From positions 202,951-266,950 of the forward strand of contig QFNE01000003.1 in NCBI GenBank assembly GCA_003240735.1: DNA of 64,000 nucleotides. Direction: 5' to 3'. Position numbers and translations under genes: made by a program. Position 1 is the stretch's first letter; each line of letters begins with the position of its first letter. This document shows, piece after piece, positions 61,145-64,000 of the stretch. The notes beneath the pieces are model-generated. The model made no database searches, was not told where the DNA came from, and worked only from the letters and a program-made list of their open reading frames with translations. This DNA comes from Paracoccus denitrificans (GTDB taxonomy: Bacteria > Pseudomonadota > Alphaproteobacteria > Rhodobacterales > Rhodobacteraceae).

Positions 61145-61513
61145 GGCGACTGCCGAAAAGGACAGCTGCAGGATTTGGTCAAGTCATTGATTTGTCTCAG
61201 CCCGCGGCCTCGGAAAATCTATTGACCAAATCAAACACGCTGCGGTAACAAGGACGGGAAATATCTTTGTTCTGTCACCGCGGTCGCAGCCATGCGCCGC
61301 TCGAATAAAAGAGTCGCGCCATGATGCGTCAACAGGTCCTTCGCCTGCTCATTCTCGCTGATCGTCAGCGGTCGATCCTACCGTAGCCATTCTGTCGTCA
61401 TGCCTGGGTCCACCCCGGGCCGTTTGCGTTGCGAACATTTCCCTTGATTCTTTGCGGCCGCGCTCGCCAGGAGCGATCTCCGAAAGCCCGCACCATCTTG
61501 AAAGGCTGCTCTC
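61145..61513. promoter_or_regulatory. Upstream region of the RTX gene with a 10-bp inverted repeat
   Basis: No gene is seen in these 369 bases. ATTTGGTCAA at 61173-61182 and TTGACCAAAT at 61222-61231 form a perfect 10-bp inverted repeat 39 bases apart. The second arm contains a -35-like TTGACC, and TAACAA lies 18 bases further. An AAAGG ribosome site lies 8 bases before the RTX start. Confidence 0.45.
61222..61251 (+). promoter_or_regulatory. Candidate promoter of the RTX gene
   Basis: TTGACC at 61222-61227, an 18-base spacer and TAACAA at 61246-61251. The -35 is inside an arm of the inverted repeat, so a protein bound there would compete with polymerase. The resulting leader would be about 255 bases. 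Confidence 0.35.
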
Positions 61514-64000
61514 ATGGCGACTGTCAACTATGCGATGCTGTATCTGGGCAAGCTCGAGGACATGGATCCAGACGAGTCCAACCGTGTTGCCGATCGTCCC
61601 GGGCAGGTTCTGAACGGCAAGACCTTCGGGGTGGCGGGAAACCCCCTTTACGCACAAAGTACGCTGGTGACTCTGAACGACCTCGACAACACCGGGTCTG
61701 TCGAATTCGATCACATGCCGGGCGGTGCGAACGACACCATCAGCTATCGGCTGGGTGACAATCTTTACAACTACAAGCTCGACTCCGGCGTCATCGTGCA
61801 AAACGTCACCGTTGTTCAGCAACTTGCAGGGGGTGCCACGCGGACGGTCAGTGGACCGGTTCGTCTGCTGCAGGACGTGAACGGGAACATGTTCATGGCC
61901 TCGCCCCTTTCGGGAAGCGGCACCAACGAGACGCAGCTATCGGAATACCCGATCATCTCCATTTCGATCCCGAGTAACGCGACCTATAGTGTGACTGGGG
62001 CGAACAACGCGACGTTCACAGGGGCGGGCACGTCACGCGATGCGCTGCCGGTCAAGGACGGCTATGTCGACGGCACGGCTGGTAATGACCTGATCGGCCC
62101 GGGCTATGGCGACGAAAGCGGCGACCGGATCGACGCGAATGATGCGATTCTTCCCGGTGCCACGGGCAACGACGACTATATTCGGGCTGGAGCCGGAGAC
62201 GATACGGTCCTCGCCGGTTTTGGCCGCGATTTCGTGCGCGGCGGGGATGGTAACGACCTGATCTATGGCCACGACACCACGAACATCGATGACAATGCCA
62301 GCGACACCCTCGATGGTGGTGCAGGCAACGACACGCTTTATGGCGGCGGCGGTGACGACAGCCTGTGGGGCAACGTCGGGAACGACTATCTGGATGGCGG
62401 CACCGGAAATGACACCCTTGTGGGTGGCGAAGGCAACGACACGTTGTACGGCCAATCCGGCAACGATTACCTCGACGGTGAAACCGGCAACGATTACCTC
62501 GACGGCGGTACCGGCAACGATACGCTGATCGGCGGGTTGGGGAACGACACGCTGCTGGGCGGTGACGGCAACGACACGATTTATGGCGACGATGTCGCCG
62601 GGACCGACACGGCGGGTGGTGCTGACAGCATCGACGGTGGGATCGGGAACGACTTCATCAACGCGGGTGCCGGCAACGACACCGTCGTGGGTGGCGCCGG
62701 TACCGATACGCTTTACGGCGGTGCTGGCAACGACGTGCTGTACGGAGACGATACCGCCGGAACAAGCACGACGGGCGGTGCTGATTTCATCGATGCGGGC
62801 ACCGGAAACGATACCGTCCGCGCCGGCATTGGTGCAGACACCGTCATCGGGGGGCTGGGGTCGGACGTTCTGAACGGCGATGCCGGCAACGATCTGATCT
62901 ATGGCGACGACAGCCTGAGCACGGACACGCTGGGCGGCGCCGATACGATCGACGCGGGCGACGGTGAGGACACTGTCTATGGCGGGTTCGGTGACGACTC
63001 GATTCTGGGCGGTGCGGGCAACGACTATCTCTCGGGCGGGGCGGGGAACGATGTCCTGCTGGGCGGGGCCGGAAACGACTCGCTGCTTGGTGACGCGGGC
63101 AATGACACGCTTTCCGGGGGTGCCGGGAACGATGTCCTGTTTGGCGGGGCGGGGAACGACCTTCTGAACGGCGATGACGGCGACGACCAGTTGATTGGTG
63201 ATCAGGGCGATGACACCCTGATCGGCGGGGCCGGCAACGACATTCTGCAGGGTGGCGACGGTAACGACGTCCTTGATGGCGGCGATGGCGACGACAACCT
63301 CAGCGGCGGTGCGGGTGACGATTCCCTGGTCGGGGGTGCCGGCAACGACTTCATCGGCGGCGGCGATGGCAATGACACCATCAGGGGTGGCGACGGGGTC
63401 GACAACCTTCAGGGTGATGCGGGCAACGACTGGATCGATGGTGGCGTCGGCAACGACACCATCTCTGGTGGCGCCGGAAACGACACGTTGTTCGGTGGTG
63501 CTGGTGACGATGCCATCACGGGTGACGCAGGCAACGATCTCATCGACGGGGGTGATGGCAACGACTACATCTCCGACGGCGAAGGGAATAACACCCTGCA
63601 GGGCGGCCTTGGGGACGATACGGTCTGGGCCGGTGCAGGCAACGACCTGATCTATGGCGATGACACGGCAGGAACCAACGCCGCAGGCGGGAATGATTTC
63701 GTTTTTGCTGGAGCCGGCGATGACACCGTCATCGCAGGTGCGGGGAACGACACGGTCTACGCCGGTGCGGGCAATGATTTTGTCACGGGCGGCGATGGTG
63801 ATGATTCGCTGCTTGGTGCCGAAGGCAACGACACGCTGCGCGGTGACGCGGGCAACGATTCGCTCTGGGGTGGCGACGGCAATGACAGCCTGTCGGGCGG
63901 TGATGGCAACGACCTGCTGGTCGGCGAGCAGGGCGACGACACGCTGCTGGGCGACGCGGGCAACGACACGCTGATCGGTGGCGACGGCAACGACAACCTG
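61514..64000 (+). CDS. RTX calcium-binding protein, type I secretion substrate (3' end outside window)
   Basis: At least 829 residues, open to the window edge. The first 190 residues are not repetitive and lack a signal peptide ('MATVNYAMLYLGKLEDMDPD' start). From about residue 190 onward come dozens of nonapeptides of the GGxGNDxLx type, which fold as a calcium-filled beta-roll outside the cell. Inserts with 'YGDD(T)AGT..GGAD' interrupt the array at intervals, several exactly 53 codons apart. Such proteins leave by type I secretion through a C-terminal signal; adhesin, enzyme or S-layer roles are all possible. The missing C-terminus would decide. Confidence 0.92.
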   Translation, partial: MATVNYAMLYLGKLEDMDPDESNRVADRPGQVLNGKTFGVAGNPLYAQSTLVTLNDLDNTGSVEFDHMPGGANDTISYRLGDNLYNYKLDSGVIVQNVTVVQQLAGGATRTVSGPVRLLQDVNGNMFMASPLSGSGTNETQLSEYPIISISIPSNATYSVTGANNATFTGAGTSRDALPVKDGYVDGTAGNDLIGPGYGDESGDRIDANDAILPGATGNDDYIRAGAGDDTVLAGFGRDFVRGGDGNDLIYGHDTTNIDDNASDTLDGGAGNDTLYGGGGDDSLWGNVGNDYLDGGTGNDTLVGGEGNDTLYGQSGNDYLDGETGNDYLDGGTGNDTLIGGLGNDTLLGGDGNDTIYGDDVAGTDTAGGADSIDGGIGNDFINAGAGNDTVVGGAGTDTLYGGAGNDVLYGDDTAGTSTTGGADFIDAGTGNDTVRAGIGADTVIGGLGSDVLNGDAGNDLIYGDDSLSTDTLGGADTIDAGDGEDTVYGGFGDDSILGGAGNDYLSGGAGNDVLLGGAGNDSLLGDAGNDTLSGGAGNDVLFGGAGNDLLNGDDGDDQLIGDQGDDTLIGGAGNDILQGGDGNDVLDGGDGDDNLSGGAGDDSLVGGAGNDFIGGGDGNDTIRGGDGVDNLQGDAGNDWIDGGVGNDTISGGAGNDTLFGGAGDDAITGDAGNDLIDGGDGNDYISDGEGNNTLQGGLGDDTVWAGAGNDLIYGDDTAGTNAAGGNDFVFAGAGDDTVIAGAGNDTVYAGAGNDFVTGGDGDDSLLGAEGNDTLRGDAGNDSLWGGDGNDSLSGGDGNDLLVGEQGDDTLLGDAGNDTLIGGDGNDNL

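Noticed and set aside
62080..64000. Regular short repeats that could suggest a CRISPR array
   Set aside because: The repeats are codons of RTX nonapeptides in one open frame, with no constant repeat or variable spacer pattern.

Overview
The window is a high-GC chromosomal segment of an alphaproteobacterium, most likely family Rhodobacteraceae (Roseobacter/Paracoccus-like). Pointers are the rho-mnmE-mnmG-rsmG-parA-parB order, an EcfG-type sigma factor beside an HWE/HisKA_2 kinase, a DUF3035/BamF-like lipoprotein, and dense operons with 4-bp ATGA overlaps. It is core chromosome: no insertion sequence, prophage or CRISPR array was seen.

Left part (1-17.4 kb). The end of a sigma factor and a sensor kinase lead to aroE-coaE-dnaQ (minus strand). 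The intergenic stretch 5170-5618 has the features of the chromosomal replication origin: several DnaA boxes, dyads and an AT-rich element. Rightward from it run hemJ, rho, mnmE, mnmG, rsmG, parA and parB. Two parS-like ParB sites are embedded in the first codons of mnmG and rsmG. Then come hemW-ridA-rdgB-rph (minus) and hrcA-grpE (plus).

Middle part (17.4-41.8 kb). This is rich in one-carbon and selenium genes. Glutathione-dependent formaldehyde dehydrogenase (17.5 kb) and S-formylglutathione hydrolase (23.8 kb) supply formate. A minus-strand operon (34.4 to 25.2 kb) encodes a three-subunit respiratory formate dehydrogenase whose catalytic subunit is interrupted by an in-frame TGA with a SECIS-like hairpin. 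The same operon continues with fdhE, selA, selB and the selenocysteine tRNA gene, so enzyme and decoding machinery are collinear. selD lies at 40 kb beside a Rieske oxygenase/reductase pair resembling glycine betaine demethylase, which would release formaldehyde, and a GlxA-type AraC regulator. A sulfate ABC transporter, a ClpP paralogue with a GNAT partner, and a five-gene operon (free Met-sulfoxide reductase, two GFA proteins, LysE, pseudouridine synthase) complete this part.

Right part (41.8-64 kb). Housekeeping genes: hslU, truB, rbfA, dapB, dadA, metNIQ, an SdhAF4-like gene, rsmB, purH, lspA, a BamF-like lipoprotein, rpe, a Trm112-like protein, a LON-domain protein, a CnoX-like thioredoxin, a thiolase and a lytic-transglycosylase lipoprotein. 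The window ends inside a large RTX calcium-binding protein of at least 829 residues.

Starts were chosen from Shine-Dalgarno spacing and family length; many lie downstream of the longest open frame. All calls come from reading the sequence; no database search was run.
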